From assembly GCA_002432095.1 (NCBI GenBank), contig DJFQ01000051.1, positions 15,850 through 25,065 of the forward strand: a stretch of 9,216 bases of DNA, given 5' to 3'. Both the position numbers and the translations under genes were made by a program. The notes beneath the pieces were generated by a model. That model searched no databases. It was not told the origin of the DNA and worked only from the letters and a program-made list of their open reading frames with translations. Shown one piece after another: positions 1-6,543 of this stretch. The DNA is from Marinagarivorans sp. UBA5868 (GTDB lineage Bacteria; Pseudomonadota; Gammaproteobacteria; Pseudomonadales; Cellvibrionaceae). Positions within the stretch are counted from its first letter, which is position 1. Each line of letters begins with the position of its first letter.

Positions 1-267
1 GGTGTGCTGCAGTTTGAGGTGGTGGCTTATCGTCTCAAGGATGAATATAAAGTCGAGGCCATTTACGAAAACGTAAATGTCACAACCGCGCGCTGGGTGG
101 AATGTAAGGACGCAAAAAAGTTTGAGGAATTCCAGCGCAAATGCGCCGAGAATCTGGCCATTGATGGAGGCGGGCATCTGGCCTATCTCGCCCCTACCAG
201 GGTCAACCTATCACTGACCCAGGAGCGCTACCCAGAGGTCATTTTCCGCGCGACCCGTGAACATTGA
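1..267 (+). CDS. Unrecognised small protein, possibly 5'-truncated by the window edge
   Basis: The frame is open from the first base and stops with TGA at 265-267. A GTG at 4-6 could start an 87-residue protein, but the frame has no stop upstream of it, so the true start may lie outside the window and no ribosome binding site can be judged. The product is soluble and mixed charged, with no signal peptide or membrane segment. It has an apparent alpha/beta pattern: a strand-like [10 protein letters not shown], then a charged helix rich in K and E around residues 35-50, then a Gly-rich turn [10 protein letters not shown] recognise no family and no catalytic motif. It lies 24 bp upstream of the acyltransferase on the same strand and could be cotranscribed with it. 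Codon use looks like that of its neighbours, so I take it as a real gene of unknown function. Confidence 0.55.
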   Translation, partial: GVLQFEVVAYRLKDEYKVEAIYENVNVTTARWVECKDAKKFEEFQRKCAENLAIDGGGHLAYLAPTRVNLSLTQERYPEVIFRATREH

Positions 268-291
268 TCCATGCCCGCGAACAATTAACCC

Positions 292-885
292 ATGATCGCT
301 TTATTGCCCTCGTTGCCGCACTCGGCGCCGCGTAAAGGCAATCGTTTCAGCCGCTGGCTCGGGCGCCGGATTTTGGTGGCAATGGGCTGGCGCGTGGAGG
401 GAGATCTGCCGGATCATCCCCACCTCGTTGTCGCCGTAGGACCGCATACGTCCAACTGGGATTTCGTCGTTGCCATGGGGGTGATACTTGCTCTCGGGGT
501 GCGGGTAAATTATTTAATGAAACGAGAGGCGTTCTTTTGGCCTGTAGGCGGAGTGTTTCGCTGGCTTGGCGGCATTCCGTTGGATCGACGCAGCACCGGT
601 GATACCGTGCCGCAGATCGTCGATCACTATCGTCAATCTTCAGGACTTTGGTTGGCTATCACCCCAGAGGGCACACGCGCCAAAGTGGCCTACTGGAAAA
701 CCGGTTTTTTGCGTATTGCACGCGAGGCCGACGTGCCGGTACTGGTTGCCGCCTGGGATTATTCGCGCAAAGTATTTGTTCTGGATCGTCTCTGGCCAAC
801 GACGGGGGATCATGTCGCCGACGCAGAGGCCATTCGTCGCCATATTTGCGGGAGATATACAGGCTGCTATCCAGAATTGCAGTAG
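292..885 (+). CDS. PlsC/LPLAT-family 1-acylglycerol-3-phosphate-type acyltransferase
   Basis: The 197-residue product carries the conserved blocks of the lysophospholipid acyltransferase family in order. The HX4D catalytic motif is HTSNWD (H52, D57), block II is GGIPLDRR (93-100), and the phosphate-binding block III is PEGTR (125-129), followed by a hydrophobic strand VPVLVAAWDY. Enzymes of this family move an acyl chain from acyl-CoA or acyl-ACP to a lysophospholipid or similar acceptor at the inner membrane; the acceptor cannot be told from sequence. At 197 residues it is shorter than E. coli PlsC (about 245) and lacks a clear N-terminal transmembrane helix, so it belongs to a short subgroup often seen as a second PlsC-like gene. 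The ATG start keeps the segment before the HX4D motif (RKGNRFSRWLG..GWRVEG), which looks family-like, but no good Shine-Dalgarno precedes it. It ends 9 bp from the convergent HDOD gene, with no terminator hairpin between them. Confidence 0.85.
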   Translation: MIALLPSLPHSAPRKGNRFSRWLGRRILVAMGWRVEGDLPDHPHLVVAVGPHTSNWDFVVAMGVILALGVRVNYLMKREAFFWPVGGVFRWLGGIPLDRRSTGDTVPQIVDHYRQSSGLWLAITPEGTRAKVAYWKTGFLRIAREADVPVLVAAWDYSRKVFVLDRLWPTTGDHVADAEAIRRHICGRYTGCYPELQ

Positions 886-894
886 CGTGTACCG

Positions 895-1803
895 TCAACT
901 AAAACTGCTTGCCGCCGCCGCAATGGGCGCGGCCAGTTCGCATAGCTGGTCGAGCTGTTTCCCACTGATGCCCAAATCCGTGAACACCCGGTCCCGCGCC
1001 AGTGCTTCTCTAGCGACCGGGTTTTCCCCTTTGTGGCAAATGGTCGCCAGACGAGCGCCTGCCACCGTTGTCATGGTTTGTTCTCGCGCCTCCCCCGCAT
1101 TGCGGTAGTCCAGCCAATGGGTCGCCACCGCGTGGACGACTTCCGGCATTTGCCAAGTCGCCAAAACCTTTTGCGTCGCGCCGTATTCGAACTGGTCGGC
1201 CAGGATCATCAAATCCTGATAACTCAAATGCATGCGGTGGCGCACCGCACAGTCCAGCGCCGCTTCGATCACCACCGGTCGGCCAATGCTTTTACACAAA
1301 CCGCAGATCATCGCGGCTTCGATATGGCGGCGGCGCAGGAGCGCCACTTGCCGTGACCACAGGCCGCACAAAATCGCTTGGCGAAGCTGTTCTACAACAT
1401 ATTGTGTGTGCCCCGGCGCATTGAATAAGCCGGCGTTGAGGCTTAGGGCGAGGGTGATATCGGCGACAGTTTGCTGGCCCAGGTGAGCGATGACGCTCTG
1501 TGTATCCAAATGTGCGAGGTCTGTAGCCGATTGCGCGAAGTCTGTGTCCAATTGCGCGAAGTCCGTGTCCAATTGCGCAAAGTTGCCGAAAAAGCCGGTG
1601 TTACATATCCGAATAAGGCCATCGACCATACTCTGGTCCGCGGAGATCAACGCGTGCAGCTGTTCCGGCTTGGCACCGGGCGTGCGTGATACCTGAAGGG
1701 AGCTCGCCACAACTTGCGGTAGTTGCGGCACATGGACAGCGTTGTTATGCAGGCGATTGTGCAGTGAGTCCGCGATCACCTGTAGCTGGATGGGATTTTC
1801 CAT
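895..1803 (-). CDS. HDOD-domain signalling protein with an internal heptad repeat insertion
   Basis: The N-terminal half matches the HDOD fold, a helical output or adaptor domain related to HD hydrolases but lacking the metal-binding HD pair. The recognisable core is LPQVVASSLQV, then PEQLHALISADQSMVDGLIR, then ICNTGFFG, and later VIAHLGQQTV. HDOD proteins act as cytoplasmic signalling adaptors, commonly linked to c-di-GMP, chemotaxis or stress control; the partner here is unknown. Between GFFG and VIAHLG there are four seven-residue units, FAQLDTD twice, FAQSATD and LAHLDTQ, where most HDOD domains have a short loop. I chose the ATG at 1803 (302 aa). An upstream GTG at 1878 would add 25 residues that do not resemble the domain, and a TATACA -10-like box (1850-1845, minus strand) between the two starts would exclude it. 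Neither start has a strong ribosome site. The gene is divergent from the receiver-domain gene, so the two may be coregulated. Confidence 0.8.
   Translation of the reverse strand: MENPIQLQVIADSLHNRLHNNAVHVPQLPQVVASSLQVSRTPGAKPEQLHALISADQSMVDGLIRICNTGFFGNFAQLDTDFAQLDTDFAQSATDLAHLDTQSVIAHLGQQTVADITLALSLNAGLFNAPGHTQYVVEQLRQAILCGLWSRQVALLRRRHIEAAMICGLCKSIGRPVVIEAALDCAVRHRMHLSYQDLMILADQFEYGATQKVLATWQMPEVVHAVATHWLDYRNAGEAREQTMTTVAGARLATICHKGENPVAREALARDRVFTDLGISGKQLDQLCELAAPIAAAASSFS
1498..1581 (-). repeat. Four-unit 21-bp tandem repeat inside the HDOD gene
   Basis: Four consecutive 21-bp units lie at 1561-1581, 1540-1560, 1519-1539 and 1498-1518. The first two differ at only two positions, the third has a few more changes, and the fourth is clearly diverged. 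The unit is an exact multiple of three, so each copy adds seven residues (FAQLDTD, FAQLDTD, FAQSATD, LAHLDTQ) without disturbing the frame. The gradient of similarity fits recent duplication at the 5' side of the gene. Confidence 0.9.
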
Positions 1804-1844
1804 AGGAATCGGTTGCTTAAGGCGTGAGTGATTTTGGGACACGT

Positions 1845-1850
1845 TGTATA
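1845..1850 (-). promoter_or_regulatory. Possible -10 box of the HDOD gene
   Basis: On the minus strand this reads TATACA, a 5/6 match to the sigma70 -10 box, about 42 bp upstream of the ATG at 1803. No good -35 hexamer lies 16-18 bp upstream, so the call is weak. If real, it makes 1803 the start and excludes the GTG at 1878. Confidence 0.25.
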
Positions 1851-1929
1851 AATCTAGACCCAAAACGTGGATTTGCACGAATTCTTATTACAAAAGTTTC
1901 CAATATGCGGATTCCAAAAAGAAGTTCGA

Positions 1930-1969
1930 AATAATTGGCGCAAATAGATTTATTTAGGCGCCAATTATT
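1930..1969. promoter_or_regulatory. Perfect 12-bp inverted repeat between divergent genes (candidate operator)
   Basis: AATAATTGGCGC at 1930-1941 is matched exactly by its reverse complement GCGCCAATTATT at 1958-1969. Inside these arms, AAATA (1942-1946) can pair with TATTT (1951-1955) after a two-base bulge, leaving the loop GATT. No T-tract follows on either strand and both flanking genes point away, so it is not a terminator. It is best read as a protein-binding operator, or a leader hairpin, shared by the HDOD and receiver-domain genes. The binding protein is unknown. Confidence 0.55.
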
Positions 1970-2006
1970 GATGGGATTGTAAAGGCCGCTGGTATTTGTG
2001 AAGAGC

Positions 2007-2044
2007 TTGACTAGATTTCTAAGAGTGCCGACTGCGCGACTCTT
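2007..2044 (+). promoter_or_regulatory. Possible promoter/leader hairpin of the receiver-domain gene
   Basis: TTGACT at 2007-2012 resembles a sigma70 -35 box, but no convincing -10 box follows at the usual distance. AAGAGT (2021-2026) and ACTCTT (2039-2044) form a 6-bp inverted repeat followed by CTTTTC, ending 24 bp before the ATG. It could be a leader hairpin. Evidence is only the short symmetry. Confidence 0.2.
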
Positions 2045-2068
2045 CTTTTCACCAGCTTAGATAAGCCT

Positions 2069-3247
2069 ATGCCTTACGAAGTCCTCCTGCTAAGCCCGCA
2101 CTTATCCGCCTTGGGGCGGGATGTGGCCAACTTTTTTTCGGCGGATGTCGCATCCAGTGCGCAGGATGTTCCGCGCATGATGGCAGGCAAGCGTTACCGC
2201 ATCGTGGTGATGGATCTGATTAATGATTCGCCCATCGATTTAATGTCCTGCCAGGCGTTGCTGCAGCAAGAGTGCATGCACACAGTACCGCTGGTGGCGC
2301 TGACCACCGACTATTCGGTCAAAGACAAAGTGAAAGCGCTGGAGATTGGCTGCGATGATCTCATCGACAGTAAAACCACGCCGGACGAGGTTTTTGCCCG
2401 TATCACTAAAAGTATTTTTCACCAGATCGCCAATTCACAGCTTAATCAACGCCTTTTGCTCGCCACGGAAACCGCGCGTAACGCCATGGTGGATAACAGC
2501 GATCTGGGTGCGAATATTCAGTTTCTGCTGCAGGTGCAGAACTGTGACAATTTGGATCAGCTAGGGCAGCAGTTTTTTGCCACCATCCAGCGCTACGGCT
2601 TGTCCTGTAGTTTGCAAATGCGCAGTGAAATGGGCAAAAAAGATATGGAAGCCCACGGCATGGCCAAACATCTCGAATCCCAGTTGCTTTTTCAGCTGAA
2701 AGACAGCGGCCGCTACGTGGATTTTGGGCCGCGCACCATCGTCAATTACGATCGGGTTTCCTTGCTGATCAAAAATATGCCGGTGGATGATCCGGAAAAA
2801 TACGGTTCGATCAAAGACAACACGTTTTGTCTGGTACAGGGAATTAATGCGCGAATTCTCGCTCTGGAAGATCGTTTTAAATTGTTAATGGAAAAAGAAG
2901 CACTGCACAAATTGGCCAACGATGTGCGCGCGGTGATGGGCAGTCTTAAAATCGCTTATCAGGATGTAATGCAAGAAATAGCAGGGGAAGTGGAGAATGT
3001 CGCAGAGCGTTTGGAGCACCGCTTGCCACATCTGGCGCTGACCGAAGTGGATGAACAATTTATTTACGAGCTCAGTTCCAAACTCGTGGTGGACACCAAC
3101 CGCATATTTAATGAAGGTTTAAAAGTCGACGAACTTTTTGAACGACTGGAAAATACGGTGAAGCGCAGTTTGGCCGCCGCCAGCGATCCCTCCGTCATTC
3201 GCGAAAACCGGCCGCCGGATGCTAGCAATGTGGTGGAATTGTTTTAA
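2069..3247 (+). CDS. Receiver-domain protein with GAF-like middle and helical C-terminus
   Basis: The 392-residue cytoplasmic protein starts with a CheY-like receiver fold, about residues 1-118. Strand 3 gives YRIVVMDL with candidate phosphoacceptor D49, strand 4 gives VALTT (T79/T80), and K102 sits in the usual lysine position after IGCDDLID. The acidic pair that normally follows strand 1 and binds Mg2+ is replaced by LLLSPH, so phosphorylation may be weak or absent. Residues about 150-265 (NLDQLGQQFFATIQRYGL... VSLLIKNMP) have the pattern of a GAF-like sensory domain, an inference only. Residues about 262-370 are charged and amphipathic, probably a helical bundle or coiled coil. There is no DNA-binding, GGDEF, EAL, HD or kinase domain, so the output is probably protein-protein. 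It is divergent from the HDOD gene across a shared palindromic region. ATG 2069 begins directly at strand 1; the ribosome site is weak. Confidence 0.8.
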   Translation: MPYEVLLLSPHLSALGRDVANFFSADVASSAQDVPRMMAGKRYRIVVMDLINDSPIDLMSCQALLQQECMHTVPLVALTTDYSVKDKVKALEIGCDDLIDSKTTPDEVFARITKSIFHQIANSQLNQRLLLATETARNAMVDNSDLGANIQFLLQVQNCDNLDQLGQQFFATIQRYGLSCSLQMRSEMGKKDMEAHGMAKHLESQLLFQLKDSGRYVDFGPRTIVNYDRVSLLIKNMPVDDPEKYGSIKDNTFCLVQGINARILALEDRFKLLMEKEALHKLANDVRAVMGSLKIAYQDVMQEIAGEVENVAERLEHRLPHLALTEVDEQFIYELSSKLVVDTNRIFNEGLKVDELFERLENTVKRSLAAASDPSVIRENRPPDASNVVELF

Positions 3248-3294
3248 CGGTTTAATCATCGGGCAATAATTAAACCGTTCATGATTAAACCGTT
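3246..3294 (+). terminator. Three-armed hairpin region after the receiver-domain gene
   Basis: AACGGTTTAATCAT (3246-3259, overlapping the stop codon) is exactly complementary to ATGATTAAACCGTT (3281-3294). A third copy of the arm, ATTAAACCGTT at 3269-3279, can pair with the first instead, so two mutually exclusive hairpins of 14 and 11 bp are possible. The following U-tract is short (TTTATT), so intrinsic termination may be inefficient. Its position between convergent genes supports a terminator role. Confidence 0.6.
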
Positions 3295-3305
3295 TATTAA
3301 TGGTC

Positions 3306-3332
3306 AAAAAGCATGACCGGCAAGCGCCGGTC
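3306..3332 (-). terminator. Rho-independent terminator of the lipoprotein gene
   Basis: Read on the minus strand, GACCGGC and GCCGGTC (3332-3326 and 3321-3315) form a 7-bp GC-rich stem with a 4-nt loop. ATGC and then TTTTT (3310-3306) follow. It begins 5 bp after the stop codon of the lipoprotein gene. The 4-nt gap before the T-tract is slightly long. Confidence 0.75.
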
Positions 3333-3337
3333 GCTCA

Positions 3338-5887
3338 TCACTCGGCGAGCCTGCCGAGATTCAAAAGTTGTGTTTCACCATTGCTACCGTCGATGCCGTC
3401 ATTGTCATTGACGATGTACAGCGTACCGTCGCCGGCAACCGCTGCGCCTTCGATTTTTTCCAGAATCATGCCACCGGGTGCGTGCAGGTCATTCATAAGA
3501 TCGCGCACCAGCGTTTTACTGACGGCGTCACCTGCCTCCAAATCTTCAACACTGAAGCGGTAAAGTTTTTTGATAGCGGCGTCAGGACCGGCTTGGTTAT
3601 CGCGCTCGATCACCAGGAATTCGCCATTACCCAGTGCCGTCAAATCCGATAGGCCAACCCAGCCGCCATTGGGTGATTCCACCTCATCGAGAGGGTAGAA
3701 ATAAAAAATCCAGCTACCATCCGCGGGATTGAGGACGCCAATGCGCGGCTCACTATCGCCGGCCCATGCACGCTGGAAGACGACATAAGCCATACCGTTT
3801 GCCTCGGCAATACCTTCAAAACCAAAGCGGATCTGCGCTGCATTAATCTCTTCCGGCAAGGTGAACACTTTTTCGATGATGCCCTGGGCGTCAGTTTTTA
3901 AAACCACATTCACGCTGTTGACCGGACGGGCGGCGTCACCGATGGTGCCATCGCCCTCAGAGGCCACCCAAAATCCGCCATCGCTGGCATGGGCAATGCC
4001 CTCGGGATCAATATTGAGCGTTTTGTCTTCATTGATCAGAGCCGCCAGGTCCACCTCATCAAATACCATTGCCCGAGAGGCGTGGTCAGCGGCCACGGTT
4101 GCGTCCGCAAGATCAGCCGCCGGCAGCGCTGCGAGAATATCGTTGCTGTCGCGCAGGAGGATTTCACTCACCAGGGTGGCAGGGCGATCGCTGATATCCA
4201 GCTTAAAAATGCGGTTGCGTTGGTAATAGCTGTCATCCACCGCATACAGAATATGATCCTGCGTACGGTCTGCCGCCAAACCGGACACCGCGCCCCAGGG
4301 AATGGGTTTGCCATCGCTGCGGTCCGCCGAACTGATGGTGGGGTATTGAGCAGGGCTGCGGGAATAGCGGTAGATATTCACGCCAGAGCGCACGGTGTCT
4401 TCACGGCTGTCTTCTTCGCTGGCGGTAATCAGCAGATTGCGCGAGGGAATGGCCAACACACCTTCTGGGGCGACGGCAGCCGGTAGCGCCTGCTTGAAAA
4501 CGGGATTGAGCGGGTCCGCCGCGTCATAGACGAATATTAGGCTGGTGCGCTCCGATGCGACGAATAAGTAGCGTTCGTTGCCATAAATACCGACCTCCAC
4601 ATTTTCCGGCTCATTGCCTTTGTTGTCGGAACGGTCATCGGGGTAGTGGCCGAGGCGCACCGCCATATGGTCCAGAGTATTGCCGCTGGTGTAGACCACT
4701 TCACCTTGCAAATTGAACACGGTAAAACCGCGACTGCCGCCATCCAGATCTCCTTCGTCCGCTGTGGCGAAATACTCGTTATTAATCCACGCCACGCCGT
4801 CGGGCTCTCGCAGCACATCGTCCTGATCGGTACTCAGCGAGATCCGCGCGGGGGATTCGTTGTCGTCATCAATCTCGATCAGGTCCACGCTACCAGCAGA
4901 AAAGTGACGGACCACCTCTCCACTGACGAGGTCCACCAGCGCCAAATGATTGTTTTCCTGCAGGGAAACCACCGCCATATTGTTGCGATTGATATCCACA
5001 TATTCCGGTTCCGGATCACCGGAGTAGAGGTCGGCCAGACCAGTCAAATCCACCGTGCGGGTTGTCCAGGTTGCGGGTGCGCCAGCAAGGTTAATAACCA
5101 CCAGCTCGCCGGCGGGCAACTGGGGCGGAGCGCCGTCGCCAAGGTCTTCATCGCGTTCGTTTTCGATGACTACCACAGCATATTGACCGTCCGGGCTCAC
5201 TGCGACGGAGTCCGGCTGACCGCCGAGTTCGATGGTATGGACGATACTGCGCGTGGCGATATCCACAACCTCCAAGCTGCCGGCCACCTCAACATAATTG
5301 GCCGAACGATTGACGCCCACCAGGGCATGGGTGCCGGCCACGGCGACCGAGGTCGGCTCACTGCCCAGTTCAAGAGCGCCAAGGGCGGTTGGTGACGCGG
5401 GGTCGCGGATATCGATAAATCCCACTTGTTCCGCCGGACTGTTGCTGTAGATCAACGTCAAGCCATCGGCGCTGACGGCAACAATTTCCGCGGCCGTGGC
5501 GGTATCTTCTGTGCAGCTACTGCCCACCTGGGCGCAGACGGGGAAGGTGGCAATGCGGTTGAAATTCATCTGCTGGTTCAGCTGGCCTGAATTGCAAAGC
5601 GCTTGGCTGGCGACCACCTCGCTATCACCAAGCACGCCGTCGTCGTTGTCGTCCAGCCCACTTTCAACGATGACCCCACCCTTATTGCAGGCGATGCTGC
5701 CTGAAGCTAGCTGACGTTGGCGGACCATGCTTGTCAGTCCGTCAATGCCGTCCGCTCCCTTAGAGCCGTTGCTGCCGTTTACACCCGGTGAGCCGCTCGC
5801 GCCGTCTTTGCCGTCATTACAGCCGCTCAGCAAAAGCAGCGGCAATGCCAGAACGGCGAGAGATAGCTTCGAAAGGGGATATTTCAT
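3338..5887 (-). CDS. Outer-membrane-type lipoprotein: collagen-like stretch, beta-propeller and phytase-like region
   Basis: The 849-residue precursor has a lipoprotein signal peptide with lipobox LSGC (C23). N24 at +2 is not Asp, so outer-membrane sorting is expected. Eight Gly-X-Y triplets (G26-G50) follow, then a segment with C67, C98 and the acidic loop LDDNDDGVLGDSE (78-90), resembling small Ca-binding lipoprotein modules. Residues about 105-515 show repeated propeller-type strands (LEVVDIATRSIVHTI, SVAVSPDGQYAVVV, GVAWINNEYFATADEGD) as in choice-of-anchor I/YncE-like proteins. Residues about 520-849 (GIAHASDGGFWVASEGDG, FGFEGIAEANGMAYVVFQ, LSDLTALGNGEFLVIERD) match the esterase-like phytase family. 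The substrate is unproven; a cell-surface phosphoester hydrolase fits the Pho-box-like array upstream. Start 5887 is preferred over ATG 5902 because GGAG lies 9 nt before it and the signal peptide then begins MKYPLSK. The longer form would be 854 aa. Confidence 0.82.
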   Translation of the reverse strand: MKYPLSKLSLAVLALPLLLLSGCNDGKDGASGSPGVNGSNGSKGADGIDGLTSMVRQRQLASGSIACNKGGVIVESGLDDNDDGVLGDSEVVASQALCNSGQLNQQMNFNRIATFPVCAQVGSSCTEDTATAAEIVAVSADGLTLIYSNSPAEQVGFIDIRDPASPTALGALELGSEPTSVAVAGTHALVGVNRSANYVEVAGSLEVVDIATRSIVHTIELGGQPDSVAVSPDGQYAVVVIENERDEDLGDGAPPQLPAGELVVINLAGAPATWTTRTVDLTGLADLYSGDPEPEYVDINRNNMAVVSLQENNHLALVDLVSGEVVRHFSAGSVDLIEIDDDNESPARISLSTDQDDVLREPDGVAWINNEYFATADEGDLDGGSRGFTVFNLQGEVVYTSGNTLDHMAVRLGHYPDDRSDNKGNEPENVEVGIYGNERYLFVASERTSLIFVYDAADPLNPVFKQALPAAVAPEGVLAIPSRNLLITASEEDSREDTVRSGVNIYRYSRSPAQYPTISSADRSDGKPIPWGAVSGLAADRTQDHILYAVDDSYYQRNRIFKLDISDRPATLVSEILLRDSNDILAALPAADLADATVAADHASRAMVFDEVDLAALINEDKTLNIDPEGIAHASDGGFWVASEGDGTIGDAARPVNSVNVVLKTDAQGIIEKVFTLPEEINAAQIRFGFEGIAEANGMAYVVFQRAWAGDSEPRIGVLNPADGSWIFYFYPLDEVESPNGGWVGLSDLTALGNGEFLVIERDNQAGPDAAIKKLYRFSVEDLEAGDAVSKTLVRDLMNDLHAPGGMILEKIEGAAVAGDGTLYIVNDNDGIDGSNGETQLLNLGRLAE

Positions 5888-5896
5888 GAGAGTTTT

Positions 5897-5900
5897 CTCC
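5897..5900 (-). promoter_or_regulatory. Shine-Dalgarno deciding the lipoprotein start
   Basis: The minus strand reads GGAG, 9 nt before the ATG at 5887. The ATG at 5902 overlaps this element and has no purine-rich site upstream. Confidence 0.7.
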
Positions 5901-5944
5901 ATGGATTGCTTGGCTTGAAATCCACGGAAGACTATTGCGCCAAA

Positions 5945-5984
5945 ATGACGGTATGGAGTCGTTTTTATGACGGTTTTATGGCAG
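5945..5984 (-). promoter_or_regulatory. Tandem Pho-box-like (PhoB) array upstream of the lipoprotein gene
   Basis: On the minus strand the core at 5984-5967 reads CTGCCATAAAACCGTCAT. The established E. coli Pho box is CTGTCATAWAWCTGTCAY, so 16 of 18 positions fit: two 7-bp direct repeats with an A-tract spacer. The 11-bp period continues downstream with ACGACTC (5962-5956, poor) and CCGTCAT (5951-5945, good), giving three good half-sites out of four in phase. The core lies 79 bp upstream of the chosen start codon. No strong -10 box follows, as is common where PhoB replaces -35 contacts; TAGTCT, 10 bp after the last half-site, is the nearest candidate. Confidence 0.7.
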
Positions 5985-6330
5985 AGCGGTCATAAACAAT
6001 TTCTTTCCAGAACTACGAGTTATGAAAAACCTGTCAGCGAAATTGGCGCTTAGATTGTTTTTGCTCGTATTAAATATCCCTGGTGTCAGGAAGTAATAAA
6101 AAAGTATTAAATTCTGTGGCATGAGTCCGTCCGTATGATTTTCATTGTTATCTGATTTATTCGATATGGTTATTAATAGATTCTAAATGGTATTTCAAAA
6201 GTATTTTTTATGAATTAAGTGAATTACATATACCAAAAGAAATGCTTAAACGTTTATTTTTTTAGTAATAAATAATTAAAAATGGCCATGTGGCCTAGGT
6301 TTTAACTCCTATTAATTAGGTCTTTTAATA
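5985..6330. other. AT-rich non-coding stretch between divergent genes
   Basis: I see no convincing gene on either strand. The stretch is markedly richer in A and T than the flanking genes. Two short symmetries stand out: the perfect palindrome TAAACGTTTA at 6247-6256, and GGCCA-TG-TGGCC at 6284-6295, which is GC-rich in an AT-rich setting. Either could be a regulator site for the GH5 gene. AAACGTTT has the central CG typical of LacI-family operators, but it is too short to assign. Confidence 0.5.
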
Positions 6331-6332
6331 TC

Positions 6333-6344
6333 AGACTAAAGTCT
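6333..6344. promoter_or_regulatory. Short inverted repeat just upstream of the GH5 promoter
   Basis: AGACT (6333-6337) and AGTCT (6340-6344) form a 5-bp inverted repeat with a 2-bp spacer, ending 9 bp before the candidate -35 box. The position suits an activator site. The evidence is symmetry only. Confidence 0.25.
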
Positions 6345-6353
6345 CAAATTAAG

Positions 6354-6382
6354 TTGCCTTGCTCAGTCTGCCTACATACAAT
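6354..6382 (+). promoter_or_regulatory. Candidate sigma70 promoter of the GH5 gene
   Basis: TTGCCT at 6354-6359 (4/6 to TTGACA) and TACAAT at 6377-6382 (5/6 to TATAAT) are separated by exactly 17 bp. Transcription would begin near 6389, leaving a leader of about 160 nt before the ATG at 6551. Confidence 0.5.
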
Positions 6383-6391
6383 CAGTTCAAA

Positions 6392-6479
6392 TTTGTCGCA
6401 CAAAATGATTTTCGTGACAGATAAAACGGGAATGGATGTCGCTGTTCCGCGAGGTTGCGCAGAAAGTGGCAATCCCGTT
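6392..6479 (+). promoter_or_regulatory. Structured leader / operator region of the GH5 gene
   Basis: TTTGT-CGC-ACAAA (6392-6404) is a symmetric 13-bp site that would cover the first transcribed bases, a typical repressor position. In RNA, TGTCGC (6394-6399) can pair with GTGACA (6414-6419, one wobble). AACGGGA (6425-6431) can pair with TCCCGTT (6473-6479), enclosing a 41-nt loop with room for further pairing. I could not match this to any riboswitch consensus I know, so only possible structure is claimed. Confidence 0.3.
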
Positions 6480-6538
6480 CCGACCCAGAGTTGTTGGTGG
6501 TTTTGGTCAGAAAAGTACGAAGCCGCTATAAGAGGTGC

Positions 6539-6543
6539 AGAGG
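6539..6543 (+). promoter_or_regulatory. Ribosome binding site of the GH5 gene
   Basis: AGAGG lies 7 nt before the ATG at 6551, which begins a classical signal peptide. This settles the start. Confidence 0.75.

Noticed and set aside
566..1108. A 180-codon plus-strand frame bridging the acyltransferase and HDOD genes
   Set aside because: It overlaps two well-supported genes in another frame or strand and gives a low-complexity product rich in Ala, Arg, Ser and Pro with no family motif.
1498..1581. Possible short CRISPR-like array
   Set aside because: The 21-bp units are contiguous with no spacers, lie in frame inside a coding domain, and have no cas genes nearby.
3861..5395. Several long plus-strand frames opposite the lipoprotein gene (for example 3989-4486 and 4646-5395)
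   Set aside because: They are mirror frames of a GC-richer real gene. Their His/Ile/Val/Arg-rich translations lack recognisable domains and start signals.
5988..5994. CGGTCAT on the plus strand as a Pho half-site serving the GH5 gene
   Set aside because: It has no partner 11 bp away on the same strand and lies more than 350 bp from the GH5 promoter candidate.
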